Origin: Methanolinea sp.
GTDB lineage: Archaea > Halobacteriota > Methanomicrobia > Methanomicrobiales > Methanospirillaceae
DNA: 62,832 nucleotides
Direction: 5' to 3'
Assembly: GCA_025453675.1 (NCBI GenBank)
Contig: JALOPW010000006.1
Span: 1-62,832, forward strand
Position numbers and translations under genes: made by a program. Every line of letters starts with the position of its first letter. Within the stretch, counting starts at the first letter, position 1. The notes beneath the pieces are model-generated. The model saw only the letters and a program-made list of their open reading frames with translations. It had not been told where the DNA came from and made no database searches. Shown one piece after another: positions 8,706-17,450 of the stretch.

Positions 8706-9268
8706 ACGTCATGGATCTCTGCACCCCGCTCTCTCACGAAGTGCTGATGCTCCGGGCCGGTGACCGGGTCACCCTCTCGGGGACGGTCTTCACCGCAAGG
8801 GACGAGGCGCACCTCCGCATGATGGAGAAAGGCATCCCCTTTGATCCCCATGGTGCCGCCATCTACCACTGCGGCCCGGTAATCCAGGAGAAGAGGATCA
8901 TCGCCGCCGGTCCCACTACCTCTGCCCGCATGAACACCCTCTCGGGATTCCTGCTGGAGAAGGGAGTAAGGGCTCTGGTGGGGAAGGGAGGAATGAGCAG
9001 GCAGGTTGCAGATCAGCTGAAAGGCCGGGGAGTGTACCTTGCCTTCACAGGAGGGTGTGCAGCTCTTGCCGCCTCCCGGATGACACTGAAAGGGGTCTAT
9101 TTCGAGGATCTGGGGATGGCCGAGGCGGTGTGGGCCATCGAACTCGACCGCCTCCCCCTGGTAGTGGGCATCGATGCCGCGGGAAACGACCTCTTCGAAG
9201 GGGTCAACAAGAATGCCCAGGCGCAATTCAGGAGAAGGTTCCAGGTAAAGAAGGAGGCCCCGGCATGA
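8702..9268 (+). CDS. fumB: fumarate hydratase class I, beta (C-terminal) subunit
   Basis: This is the smaller subunit of the iron-sulfur fumarase. Its features are DLCTPLSHEVLMLRAGDRVT, GAAIYHCGPVI (Cys), TTSARMNTLSG and GVYLAFTGGCAALAA, all of the fumarase C-terminal family. The chosen start is TTG 8702, which overlaps the fumA stop as TTGA. It has a well-placed GGAGGT at 8690-8695, six nt upstream. The ATG at 8711 is the alternative, but its spacing is poorer. Length is about 188 residues. Confidence 0.93.
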   Translation: MNVMDLCTPLSHEVLMLRAGDRVTLSGTVFTARDEAHLRMMEKGIPFDPHGAAIYHCGPVIQEKRIIAAGPTTSARMNTLSGFLLEKGVRALVGKGGMSRQVADQLKGRGVYLAFTGGCAALAASRMTLKGVYFEDLGMAEAVWAIELDRLPLVVGIDAAGNDLFEGVNKNAQAQFRRRFQVKKEAPA

Positions 9269-9537
9269 GACTGGTGATCGATGAACGAAGGTGCAAGGGG
9301 TGCAACCTCTGTACCATGGTCTGCCCGTATCGGATATTCAAACCGGGAACGAAGCCGAATGCCCGCGGTATCGTGGTTCCCGAGCTGGACCGGCCGGAGC
9401 GCTGCGCCAACTGCCGCCTGCAGGCGCTCTACGGCCGCACCCTGTGCGGGATGTGCCAGATGATCTGCCCCGACCAGGCCATACGCTGGGAAGAGGAGAA
9501 ACCGGGAGAGGCGACGAAGGTGGCGATAGAGTTTTGA
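9265..9537 (+). CDS. korD: 2-oxoglutarate:ferredoxin oxidoreductase, delta (ferredoxin) subunit
   Basis: This is the electron-transfer subunit with two [4Fe-4S] clusters. The 90-residue protein shows CKGCNLCTMVCP (about residues 10-21) and a second set spread over CANC and CGMCQMICP (about 50-71). The start ATG 9265 overlaps the fumB stop (ATGA). It is placed before korA, as in many methanogens. Confidence 0.93.
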   Translation: MRLVIDERRCKGCNLCTMVCPYRIFKPGTKPNARGIVVPELDRPERCANCRLQALYGRTLCGMCQMICPDQAIRWEEEKPGEATKVAIEF

Positions 9538-10634
9538 CCAGAATTGACTTCATGCAGGGCAATACTGCCTGCGCCGAGGGGGCGCTAGCCGCAGGCTGCC
9601 GTTTCTTCGGCGGCTACCCCATCACCCCCTCAACCGAAGTGGCCGAGCATATGGCCGCAAAGCTCCCGAAAACCGGTGGAGTGTTTATCCAGATGGAAGA
9701 CGAGATAGCCGGGATCGCCGCGGTGATCGGGGCATCCTGGACCGGCATGAGAGCCATGACCGCGACAAGCGGCCCCGGGTTCTCCCTTATGATGGAGAAT
9801 ATCGGCTTTGCGGTGATGACAGAGACCCCCTGCGTCCTGGTGAACATCCAGCGGGGCGGGCCCTCCACCGGGCAGCCCACCATGTCCGCCCAGGGCGACA
9901 TGTTCCAGTGCCGTTTCGGGTCCCACGGGGACTACAGCATCATTGCCCTCTCGCCATCGAGCGTACAGGAAATGTATGAGCTGACGATAAAATCCTTCGA
10001 CCTGGCCGACCGGTTCCGGGTGCCGGTCTTCCTCATGGCAGACGAGATTATCGGGCATATGCGGGAACGTATCGAGATCCCTCCGAGCGTGCCCAGGGTG
10101 GAGCGAAAACCACTCGCCAGGGGTGTCCTGCCGTTCCACCCCGACGAGGATCTGGTCCCTGGATTCCCACAGTTCGGAATGGGCTACGGGGTGCACGTGA
10201 CAGGGCTCACCCACGACGAGCGGGGTTACCCCTGCACTACCAGCCCGAGCCTCCACGAGGAACTGGTCAAGAGGCTGGTCGCAAAGATAGAATCAGCCCG
10301 GCACGAGATCGCCGACTACCGGGTCACCAACCCGGATGCAGAGGTGGTGTTTATCACCTACGGATCTCCTGCCCGCTCGGTGGAGCAGGTGATCCATGAT
10401 AATCCAAGTGACAGGGTCGGCCACCTCCGCTTCCGGGTAGTATGGCCATTTCCTGAAAAAACCCTCTGGGAGTTCCCGAATGCGAGAGTTTTCCTGGTGC
10501 CCGAGCAGAACCTGGGGCAGATGGCGCGGGAGATAGAGCGGCATACCTCTGTTCCGGTTATCTCGCTCCCAAAACTCGGTGGAGCCCTCCACACGCCAGA
10601 GGAACTAAAGAGGGCCATGGAGGCCTGGCGATGA
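9534..10634 (+). CDS. korA: 2-oxoglutarate:ferredoxin oxidoreductase, alpha subunit
   Basis: This subunit belongs to the enzyme that carboxylates succinyl-CoA to 2-oxoglutarate with reduced ferredoxin in the reductive direction. It contains QGNTACAEGALAAGCRFFGG, YPITPSTEVAEHMA, QMEDEIAGIAAVIGASWTG and ATSGPGFSLMMENIGFA, typical of the pyrimidine domain of the 2-oxoacid oxidoreductase family. The chosen start is TTG 9534, giving LTRIDFMQGN. It overlaps the korD stop as TTGA, has AAGGTGG upstream, and restores the residues normally found before MQGN. ATG 9552 is the alternative. Length is about 366 residues. Confidence 0.93.
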   Translation: MTRIDFMQGNTACAEGALAAGCRFFGGYPITPSTEVAEHMAAKLPKTGGVFIQMEDEIAGIAAVIGASWTGMRAMTATSGPGFSLMMENIGFAVMTETPCVLVNIQRGGPSTGQPTMSAQGDMFQCRFGSHGDYSIIALSPSSVQEMYELTIKSFDLADRFRVPVFLMADEIIGHMRERIEIPPSVPRVERKPLARGVLPFHPDEDLVPGFPQFGMGYGVHVTGLTHDERGYPCTTSPSLHEELVKRLVAKIESARHEIADYRVTNPDAEVVFITYGSPARSVEQVIHDNPSDRVGHLRFRVVWPFPEKTLWEFPNARVFLVPEQNLGQMAREIERHTSVPVISLPKLGGALHTPEELKRAMEAWR

Positions 10635-11419
10635 CATACGCGGACTGGCTCCGGGAGGACCGTCTTCCCCACATTTATTGTGCAGGGTGCGGGAACGGGA
10701 CCGTAATAAACTGCACCCTGAACGCGTTGGACCGGATGGGGTGGAAGAAGGAGGAGACCATCTTTGTATCCGGGATAGGCTGTTCGTCACGGGCCCCGGG
10801 GTATATTGTCACCGATTCCCTCCATACTACTCACGGGAGAGCGCTTGCGTTCGCTACTGGGATCAAGATGGCCAACCCGGCCCTGCACGTGGTGGTCTTC
10901 ACCGGTGACGGGGATCTCGCAGCTATAGGCGGGAACCACTTTATCCATGCCTGCCGCCGGAACATCGATCTCACCGTTGTCTGCATGAACAACCAGATCT
11001 ATGGTATGACCGGGGGCCAGGGGAGCCCGACCACACCCAGGGGAGCTCTCTCCACCACCACGCCCTACGGCTCACAGGAACCGGCATTCGACCTCTGTGA
11101 ACTGGCCTCTGCGGCCGGCGCCAATTTTGTCTCCCGCTGGACCTCGTACCATGTAAAGGAGCTGACGCGGGCGGTCCATACGGGCTTTGAAACTCCGGGT
11201 TTCTCCTTCATCGAGGCCCTTGTCCAGTGTCCCACCAATTATGGGCGGAGGAACAAGTTCCGCAATGTCATGGACCAGATCGAGTATTTCAAGACGCATG
11301 GGATCCTGCTGCAGAAGGTAAAAAGGCTTCGGGAGGAGGGGAAACCAATCCCTGACGACGCCATCGTCCTTGGTGACTTTGTCCAGAGAAACCGGGCTGC
11401 GATGGGAGTGAGGCGATGA
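10631..11419 (+). CDS. korB: 2-oxoglutarate:ferredoxin oxidoreductase, beta subunit
   Basis: This is the thiamine-diphosphate-binding subunit. The 262-residue protein has CAGCGNG near residue 18, GIGCSSRAPGYI, and the ThDP motif GDGDLAAIGGNHFIHACRRN ending in NNQIYGMTGGQ. Its start overlaps the korA stop (ATGA). Confidence 0.95.
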   Translation: MTYADWLREDRLPHIYCAGCGNGTVINCTLNALDRMGWKKEETIFVSGIGCSSRAPGYIVTDSLHTTHGRALAFATGIKMANPALHVVVFTGDGDLAAIGGNHFIHACRRNIDLTVVCMNNQIYGMTGGQGSPTTPRGALSTTTPYGSQEPAFDLCELASAAGANFVSRWTSYHVKELTRAVHTGFETPGFSFIEALVQCPTNYGRRNKFRNVMDQIEYFKTHGILLQKVKRLREEGKPIPDDAIVLGDFVQRNRAAMGVRR

Positions 11420-11955
11420 GGCACGAGGTGCGATTCTCAGGGTTCGGAGGCCAGGGCATCATCCTGTCAGCGGTGATCCTCGGGAGAGCTGCGGTGATGT
11501 ACGATGGGAATTATGCGGTCCAGACCCAGGTCTACGGGCCGGAGGCCCGGGGAGGAGCTTCCATGAGCGCGGTGATCATCGATGACCAGCCCATCCTCTA
11601 CCCCAAGGTGACCACTCCTGATATCTTTGTAATCATGTCACAGGAAGGGTATGAGAAATACGGGGTCCAGGCAGGGGAGAATGCGGTAATGATCCTGGAC
11701 TCATCCCTGGTGCATTCCCGCCCCCGGTGCAGGTATGTCGAGATCCCGGCCACGCGTGAGGCAAAGCAGACTCTTGGCAGGGATATCGTGGCCAACATCA
11801 TCATGCTCGGGGCCCTGGTGAAGGTATCAGGGGTCGTGGGCGAGACCGCGATTGAGAGAGCCATCCTCGACTCTGTGCCCAAAGGTACTGAGTCGCTGAA
11901 CCTGAAAGCCATGAAACTTGGATTTGAACTTGCAGAGAAGGGGAATACGGTATGA
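11416..11955 (+). CDS. korC: 2-oxoglutarate:ferredoxin oxidoreductase, gamma subunit
   Basis: This 179-residue subunit starts RHEVRFSGFGGQGIILSAVI, the Rossmann-like glycine motif of the gamma family. It continues with QTQVYGPEARGGASMSAVI. It completes a full D-A-B-C set. It overlaps korB and sucC by 4 nt on each side. Confidence 0.94.
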   Translation: MRHEVRFSGFGGQGIILSAVILGRAAVMYDGNYAVQTQVYGPEARGGASMSAVIIDDQPILYPKVTTPDIFVIMSQEGYEKYGVQAGENAVMILDSSLVHSRPRCRYVEIPATREAKQTLGRDIVANIIMLGALVKVSGVVGETAIERAILDSVPKGTESLNLKAMKLGFELAEKGNTV

Positions 11956-13037
11956 AACTGTTGGAACACGAGGCCAGAAAGATATTCGGGGAGTACGGAA
12001 TCCCGGTTCCGAAGGGATTTGTCATCTGCTCTCCCGGGGAACTTGAGTCCCGGATGGGAGAACTGGGCACACGGTTTGTGTTAAAAGCCCAGGTGGAAGT
12101 GGGCGGACGCGGAAAATCAGGCGGAATCCTCATGGCCGATCCCTCCAGCGGGAAGCAGATGGCTGAGGAACTCCTTCAGAAGGAGATCAAGGGGGTTCCC
12201 GTACGGGAGATCCTGGCAGTGGAATACCTGGAGATCCAGCAGGAATATTATATGAGTATCGCCATCGACCGCTCCACCAAGCAGGCCCTGATCCTCTTCA
12301 CAGACCAGGGGGGGGTGGATATCGAGACCCTGGCAAAAGAACAGCCTGGTGCCGTGCGGAAGGCCTCACTCCCCCTCCTGATGCGGGATATCCCCCCGTT
12401 CATGGTCCGTGACCTCCTGGGGAAGGCCCCCAAGGAGCTTGCAAAGGTGATGAACCAGCTCTACAGGGTATTCTGTGAGAGAGATGCGCTCCTGGCGGAG
12501 ATCAACCCCCTGGTCACCACGCCCACAGGCGTCTTTGCTGCAGACGCGAAGCTTATCATCGACGATAATGCCCTCTCCCGGCAGGGTATCACCCTGAACA
12601 GGGACCTCACCGAGCGAGAGCGGGAGGCAGAGAAGCATGGGTTCTCCTATGTGGAGCTTGAAGGAGATATCGGGGTGATAGGCAACGGAGCCGGTCTTAC
12701 CATGGCAACTCTCGACCTTATCGAGTATTACGACGGCAAGGCGGCGAACTTCCTCGACGTAGGAGGTGGTGCCGACCAGGAGCGCGTGATGCATGCCGTC
12801 AGGCTGGTCGCGGCCGACCCCACTGTTCAGGTGATCGTGGTCAACCTCCTCGGCGGCATCACCCGCTGCGACGAGGTAGCCAGGGGGATCATCAGCGCAG
12901 GAATCAGCCAGCAGGTGATAGTCCGCCTTGCCGGGACCAATGAGGCTGAGGGGCGGCAGATCCTGGATGGCAGCGGGTACCGCATGATGGAGAGCATGGA
13001 GCAGGCGGTAAAGGCTGCAGTGGAGGCGGTGAAATGA
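11952..13037 (+). CDS. sucC: succinyl-CoA synthetase, beta subunit
   Basis: This subunit carries the nucleotide-binding ATP-grasp domain of succinate-CoA ligase. The 361-residue protein shows EHEARKIFGEYGIPVPKGFV, KAQVEVGGRGKSGGI, LAEINPLVTTPTGVFAADAK and ANFLDVGGGADQERV. Here it would make succinyl-CoA for the Kor enzyme. ATGA overlaps join it to korC and sucD. Confidence 0.95.
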   Translation: MKLLEHEARKIFGEYGIPVPKGFVICSPGELESRMGELGTRFVLKAQVEVGGRGKSGGILMADPSSGKQMAEELLQKEIKGVPVREILAVEYLEIQQEYYMSIAIDRSTKQALILFTDQGGVDIETLAKEQPGAVRKASLPLLMRDIPPFMVRDLLGKAPKELAKVMNQLYRVFCERDALLAEINPLVTTPTGVFAADAKLIIDDNALSRQGITLNRDLTEREREAEKHGFSYVELEGDIGVIGNGAGLTMATLDLIEYYDGKAANFLDVGGGADQERVMHAVRLVAADPTVQVIVVNLLGGITRCDEVARGIISAGISQQVIVRLAGTNEAEGRQILDGSGYRMMESMEQAVKAAVEAVK

Positions 13038-13900
13038 TCTACGGTGACCGGAACACCGGGGTGATCGTCACCGGTGCCACAGGAAAGCAGGGAGCGTTCC
13101 ATATCGCTCTTATGAACGAGTACTCCCGCCAGGTTGGGGGAAAGGGCGTGGTCGCCGGAGTGACGCCCGGCAAGGCAGGGCAGGAGGTGGCGGGAGTTCC
13201 TGTCTACAACAGTATCAGGGATGCCCAGAAAGAGCATGATGCGAGCGCAAGTGTCCTCTTCGTCCCGGGGTTTGCAGCGGGGGACTCCATCATGGAGGCT
13301 GCCAGTGCCGGGCTCTCCCTGGTAGTGGCCATCACGGAGCACATCCCAGTGCACGACACCATGCGGGCCATCTCGTTTGCACGTATCCACGGCTGTGATG
13401 TGATCGGACCCAATTGCCCGGGGCTCCTCTCCCCAGGGGAGATCAAGATGGGGATCATGCCGGTCCACCTCTCCTGCCGGGGCCATGTGGGGGTTATCTC
13501 GAGGAGCGGCACGCTGACCTACGAGATCGTGGATCAGCTTACAAGGGCAGGGCTCGGGCAGAGCACTGTCGTAGGGATTGGCGGTGACCCGGTGATAGGC
13601 CAGACGTTCCTGGATGTTCTCCGCCGGTTCGAGGAGGATGAACAGACCCGGGCCGTGGTGATACTCGGTGAAGTCGGGGGATCCCTGGAGGAGGAGGGCG
13701 CAAGGGCCACAGATCTCCCTATCGCTGCGTATATTGCAGGTATCTCGGCACCCCCCGAGAAGCGGATGGGGCATGCCGGGGCCATCGTCGAGGGGGGAGA
13801 GGGAGACGCCCGCTCGAAGATCGCCCGCTTGAAGAAGATGGGTGTCCCGGTGGCGTCCAGGCCATCAGAGGTTCCCCGCCTTATCAGGGAGATCCTCTGA
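13034..13900 (+). CDS. sucD: succinyl-CoA synthetase, alpha subunit
   Basis: This subunit binds CoA and carries the phosphohistidine. The 288-residue protein has VIVTGATGKQGAFH (CoA-binding Rossmann start), DVIGPNCPGLLSPGE, GVISRSGTLTYEIVDQL and the phospho-His loop GHAGAIVEGGEGDA near residue 246. It is the last gene of the operon; its start overlaps sucC by 4 nt. Confidence 0.95.
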   Translation: MIYGDRNTGVIVTGATGKQGAFHIALMNEYSRQVGGKGVVAGVTPGKAGQEVAGVPVYNSIRDAQKEHDASASVLFVPGFAAGDSIMEAASAGLSLVVAITEHIPVHDTMRAISFARIHGCDVIGPNCPGLLSPGEIKMGIMPVHLSCRGHVGVISRSGTLTYEIVDQLTRAGLGQSTVVGIGGDPVIGQTFLDVLRRFEEDEQTRAVVILGEVGGSLEEEGARATDLPIAAYIAGISAPPEKRMGHAGAIVEGGEGDARSKIARLKKMGVPVASRPSEVPRLIREIL

Positions 13901-13995
13901 ATGGAGTCATTTCCAATCTCCAGACGAATCTCTTCCCCTGGAAACCATTTAACCCAGCACATACCATCACATCTGTAGTCTCTACCGGAGGAATG

Positions 13996-14853
13996 ATGAG
14001 CGACAACCAGAACCCGGGCTACGATTCAATGACCGGAGAAGAAGAGCCCCAGGGCCCGGAACGGTACCTGAGGCAGGGCGAGGAACTCCTGATTTATACC
14101 ACTGATATCCAGATAAAAAAGTTCAGATTCGATGCCTATCTCACGAACACCCGGCTCTTTCTCACCGATCAGAACGAGAAGACCCCCGGTGTGACTGCAA
14201 AAGAGATCCCCATCGATTCTGTGGCCGATACGTATCTGGAACATTCACAAGCCCAGGAACCCATTCTCGTCCTCTCCATCCGCACATCCGATGATGACAT
14301 TCGCACCATGAAGATGGTGTTTGTGCACACCGGTGCCGATCGCCTCTCGCAGGCAGAGGAGTGGATACACCTTATCAGGCATGGCCTCACGAAACCCTCA
14401 ACGCCAGGAGGAACAGCCCAGAGCGCGGCCCGCTCACCGACACCGGTTATTTCCCCTGAAGCCCGGGCACTCTCCGAGACGATGATATTTCCTGAGAAGA
14501 CGACCGTGGAACCGGGGCGGATCCCAACCCCTGAACCTATGATGACCCCCCGGGAAGAGAAAGCCCGGGTGCCTCCGCCAACTCCTCCTGCACACGCCCC
14601 TCCCGGAAGCCGCCCTGCGGTAAAGCCCATTCAGGACGCATCCACCACCCAGATACAATTCTGCTACCACTGCGGGCACAGGCTCCCTCCAAATGCCAAC
14701 TTCTGCCCCTATTGTGGAACCCGAATGCACCAGACCCCATCCCCTTCGGGACCTCATATCCCACTCCACACCCCGAGGGCGGCCGAGGAACCACGGAATC
14801 CCGTTGAGAAAGAGAAGAAGAAGAGACTTGGCTGGTTGTTCAAGAGAAAATAG
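13996..14853 (+). CDS. PH-like / zinc-ribbon protein of unknown function
   Basis: The predicted protein is cytoplasmic, with about 285 residues and three parts. Residues about 20-125 form a beta-rich domain (LLIYTTDIQIKKFRFDAYLT, TRLFLTDQ, ILVLSIRTSDDDIRTMKMVF) resembling bacterial PH-like domains. Residues about 130-215 are a Pro/Ala/Arg-rich linker. Residues about 222-248 are a zinc ribbon (CYHCGHRLPPNANFCPYCGT), and the tail is basic (KEKKKRLGWLFKRK). Such PH-like plus zinc-ribbon proteins are common in Methanomicrobiales, but I know no function. ATG 13993 and ATG 13996 are both possible after GGAGG. Confidence 0.75.
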   Translation: MSDNQNPGYDSMTGEEEPQGPERYLRQGEELLIYTTDIQIKKFRFDAYLTNTRLFLTDQNEKTPGVTAKEIPIDSVADTYLEHSQAQEPILVLSIRTSDDDIRTMKMVFVHTGADRLSQAEEWIHLIRHGLTKPSTPGGTAQSAARSPTPVISPEARALSETMIFPEKTTVEPGRIPTPEPMMTPREEKARVPPPTPPAHAPPGSRPAVKPIQDASTTQIQFCYHCGHRLPPNANFCPYCGTRMHQTPSPSGPHIPLHTPRAAEEPRNPVEKEKKKRLGWLFKRK

Positions 14854-15626
14854 ATCACTTAACCCGTTTTTTCTAATGAAAATGGCTTCGCCATTTTCAT
14901 GATATATGTCCGAAATCCTGAAAGGAGTTCATAGTGTGTTTTTATGAAAATGGCTGTGCCATTTTCATGAATGCATATGCGTGTATCCCGAAGGGAATCT
15001 TATAGGTTTTTTCAGAGAACGGTAATCCCACCACGCATCCTCTGGAAATATATCGCTGTGCCACGGTAAACCCGGTCGGGGTGAACATTGCAGACAATCG
15101 GGTTGGTTAGTGGAACTTGGGAGTGAGAGAAGGATCGTCACCCAGAGGGATGGAGAAGGGCCAGACAAGGTACAGGAGCGCGCATATCTTATGCGAAAAT
15201 ATGAGTATGAAAAGGGATGAAGGATCTCTTTCTCCTATGTGGATACAGATGGACCAACGGACCCTGCATAGGGACGAAAAGGGATTCTTTTTGGTATGAA
15301 AACCGCATTCGCGGTTTTCATCAGGAGGGGGCATGTGACCCGACGGTCTCATGTGCGTTTCATGAGAGATGACTCTGGAATTTTTATAAGGTATGCGAAA
15401 TGTCCCGAAGGGAATCATATGGTTTCTATTTCTGGTTTCAACATCCCTGTATTTTCAGTCACACGGCTGCAAAGGAGAAAAGACAACTACAAATACTCAC
15501 GCTCCCGTCTCTCTGTGAGAATGGTGGGTATAGATCCTGGCAAAGGGACGCGGGAAGAGCACGGGCTCCGGAAGACCCTGCAAAGAACATCCTCGGAAGG
15601 CAGGGAAAAACTGTGAGGTGAAAAAA
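14854..15626. other. long non-coding gap with repeats
   Basis: No convincing gene lies in this 773-nt gap. It opens with a T6 run (14867-14872) that could end the preceding gene. Next come the palindromic repeat modules described separately at 14876-15016 and 15296-15420. Between them, about 15017-15295 shows no recognisable coding or RNA signature. Open frames that cross the repeats are products of the palindromes. Confidence 0.6.
14876..15420 (+). repeat. dispersed palindromic repeat, locus 1 (composite)
   Basis: Module A (14876-14900) is a perfect hairpin with 11-nt arms, ATGAAAATGGC and its complement, and loop TTC. Module D (14901-14943) contains TCCGAAATCCTGAAAGGAGT. A second copy of A with loop TGT is at 14944-14968. 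Module E, the short TCCCGAAGGGA hairpin, is near 14986-14996. After about 280 unique nt comes module B (15296-15321), a perfect hairpin with arms ATGAAAACCGC and complement and loop ATTC. Module C (15322-15365) follows, with CATGTGACCCGACGGTCTCA, then a second E near 15400. The same modules recur at 23142, 28805 and 60078. Confidence 0.85.
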
Positions 15627-17450
15627 ATGAAGGTCCCTTCCGCGTTCAATGGGCGTGACGGCGCCTGGAATGCCGCGGTCATCGCCTCTACAGCCGTGGT
15701 GCTGCTCCTCAACCTGGTTGGCCTGATCCTCGGCATAACCATCGTCTTCCCTCATCTTTTGTATATCCCTGTCGTTATTGGTGCATATCGTTTTCCAAAG
15801 CATGGCCTTGCAATCGCGGGAGGAATCGGAGGCGGGTATCTCCTCATGATACTCATCCTCAAGGGGACCGGCAGCCCGATTCTCATTGAAGCGGTGATAC
15901 GGGTCTGCGTCATCATCCTCATCGGATGGCTGATTGCCACGCTCTCCGGGAGACTTCGTGAACAGGAAGATCTTTATCGCGGTCTTTTCGATCACTCCGA
16001 GGCAGGGAGTATCCTTGTCTGTGAGAGGGAGGGGAGGTGGGTTGTCGAGGAGGTAAACTGGAACGCAGCAAAACTGCTGGGAAGAGATGTTGCCGGACTC
16101 AAAGGGGCCCCTCTGACGACATTCCTTGCTGAAGATGTGGAGCGTAACCTCTTCTCCCGCCTCGCGAGCGAGGGAAGGATATACGCTGAACACGCTGTGC
16201 TGACAACCCCCGATGGGAACGAGCAGCATCTCCTCGTATCGATTGCAGCCCTCCCGGGAAACCGTGCCATCATCACCGGTGTGGATATCACCCAGATGGT
16301 GAACGCGAGAGAGGCACTCAAGACGGCAAACGAAAAACTGAACCTCCTCTCCCGGATATCCTCCGATCACCTCCACAGGACCGTGAACGAGATCATCGAG
16401 ACCGTGGACCAGGCATCTGTAAAATGCGAAGATCCAAAGACGGTCAGTTTCCTCGACAGAGTCCGGGAGAAGGCCTGGAGCCTCGCGCGGCAGATCTTCC
16501 TTACAGAAACCTACCAGGACCTGGGGGCCTCCCCGCCCGGATGGATAGGGGTCCAGGATGCACTCCGTGCAGCAGACACTTCCGGTGGCGGCAGTGATAT
16601 TTCGGTGCGGCTATGGACAGAGCGCCTGGAAATTTATGCTGATCCACTCTTCCGCAATGTCATGCCCCACCTCGTGGAGAATGCCATCCGCCATGGCACC
16701 ACTGTGCGGAATATCATCGTGTCCTACCATAAGACCCCTGATGCCCTTGAACTGGTAGTCGAGGATGACGGCAAGGGGATATCCAAGGGGAAGAAAGAGG
16801 CCATATTCGAGTACGATTCCGGCCAGCATGCGGGACTTGGCCTCTTCATCTGCCGCCAGATCCTTTCTGTGACGGGTATGCACATCTCCGAGACGGGGAG
16901 AGAGGGGAAGGGTGCACGCTTTGTCATCCGGGTCCCGGAGGGGAACTGGCATATCGAGGGCGCCACAGAAGATGCACCGCCTTTTCCTCTCCCCGCCCCG
17001 GGCACAGATGTTGCGAGCAAAGGGAACATCGCCAGGGAACTCCTCTCCATCGAGTTCCCAATCGCGAATGAACTGTGGATTGATTATCATCAGACCACGG
17101 GTGATCCCAGGACAGACCGGATCTTCGTGGCTTTTTCCGGGGGTGAATCGGTTTCGCTTGCACGGTGCCGCAGGCATACGGACGGCCTCGAGGTGGATGC
17201 GGTCTTCACCCCGGTCCGCTACCGCGGACATGGGTATGCCCACCTCACTGTAAAGGGACTCGTGGAGGCCTGCGGCCATGAACCACTCTATATGCATTCG
17301 GTGCTGAACCTGACGGAATTCTATGGTAAATATGGGTTTATACCAATCAGGGAGGACGAGCTTCCTCCCACGATCAAGGAACGGTTTGCCTTTGCAGGCG
17401 GGCAGCTGGAAGGGGCGAATGTCCAGCCAATGCGGAGGGAACCAGATTAA
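15627..17450 (+). CDS. membrane histidine kinase fused to a GNAT acetyltransferase domain
   Basis: Residues about 10-105 hold four membrane segments. Residues about 115-230 are a PAS domain (YRGLFDHSEAGSILVCERE to ITGVDITQMVNAREAL). Next is the usual H-box region, then a HATPase_c domain (about 330-435) with N-box HLVENAIRH, VEDDGKGIS and GLGLFICRQILSVTGM. After about residue 465 the protein continues with a GNAT-like domain: IFVAFSGGESVSLARCRR, VDAVFTPVRYRGHGYAHLTV (the acetyl-CoA-binding R/Q-x-x-G-x-G/A type loop) and NLTEFYGKYGFIPI. The H-box is odd: where relatives read ITRHD, this one reads ISSDH. The start is ATG 15627 with GAGGTG upstream; GTG 15618 is possible. A kinase-acetyltransferase fusion is unusual; no response regulator lies next to it. 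Confidence 0.88.
   Translation: MKVPSAFNGRDGAWNAAVIASTAVVLLLNLVGLILGITIVFPHLLYIPVVIGAYRFPKHGLAIAGGIGGGYLLMILILKGTGSPILIEAVIRVCVIILIGWLIATLSGRLREQEDLYRGLFDHSEAGSILVCEREGRWVVEEVNWNAAKLLGRDVAGLKGAPLTTFLAEDVERNLFSRLASEGRIYAEHAVLTTPDGNEQHLLVSIAALPGNRAIITGVDITQMVNAREALKTANEKLNLLSRISSDHLHRTVNEIIETVDQASVKCEDPKTVSFLDRVREKAWSLARQIFLTETYQDLGASPPGWIGVQDALRAADTSGGGSDISVRLWTERLEIYADPLFRNVMPHLVENAIRHGTTVRNIIVSYHKTPDALELVVEDDGKGISKGKKEAIFEYDSGQHAGLGLFICRQILSVTGMHISETGREGKGARFVIRVPEGNWHIEGATEDAPPFPLPAPGTDVASKGNIARELLSIEFPIANELWIDYHQTTGDPRTDRIFVAFSGGESVSLARCRRHTDGLEVDAVFTPVRYRGHGYAHLTVKGLVEACGHEPLYMHSVLNLTEFYGKYGFIPIREDELPPTIKERFAFAGGQLEGANVQPMRREPD

Noticed and set aside
15296-15616. 106-codon frame crossing the repeat (plus)
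   Set aside because: Its first 35 codons are only the translation of hairpin B and module C, and the same peptide appears at the other repeat loci in unrelated contexts.
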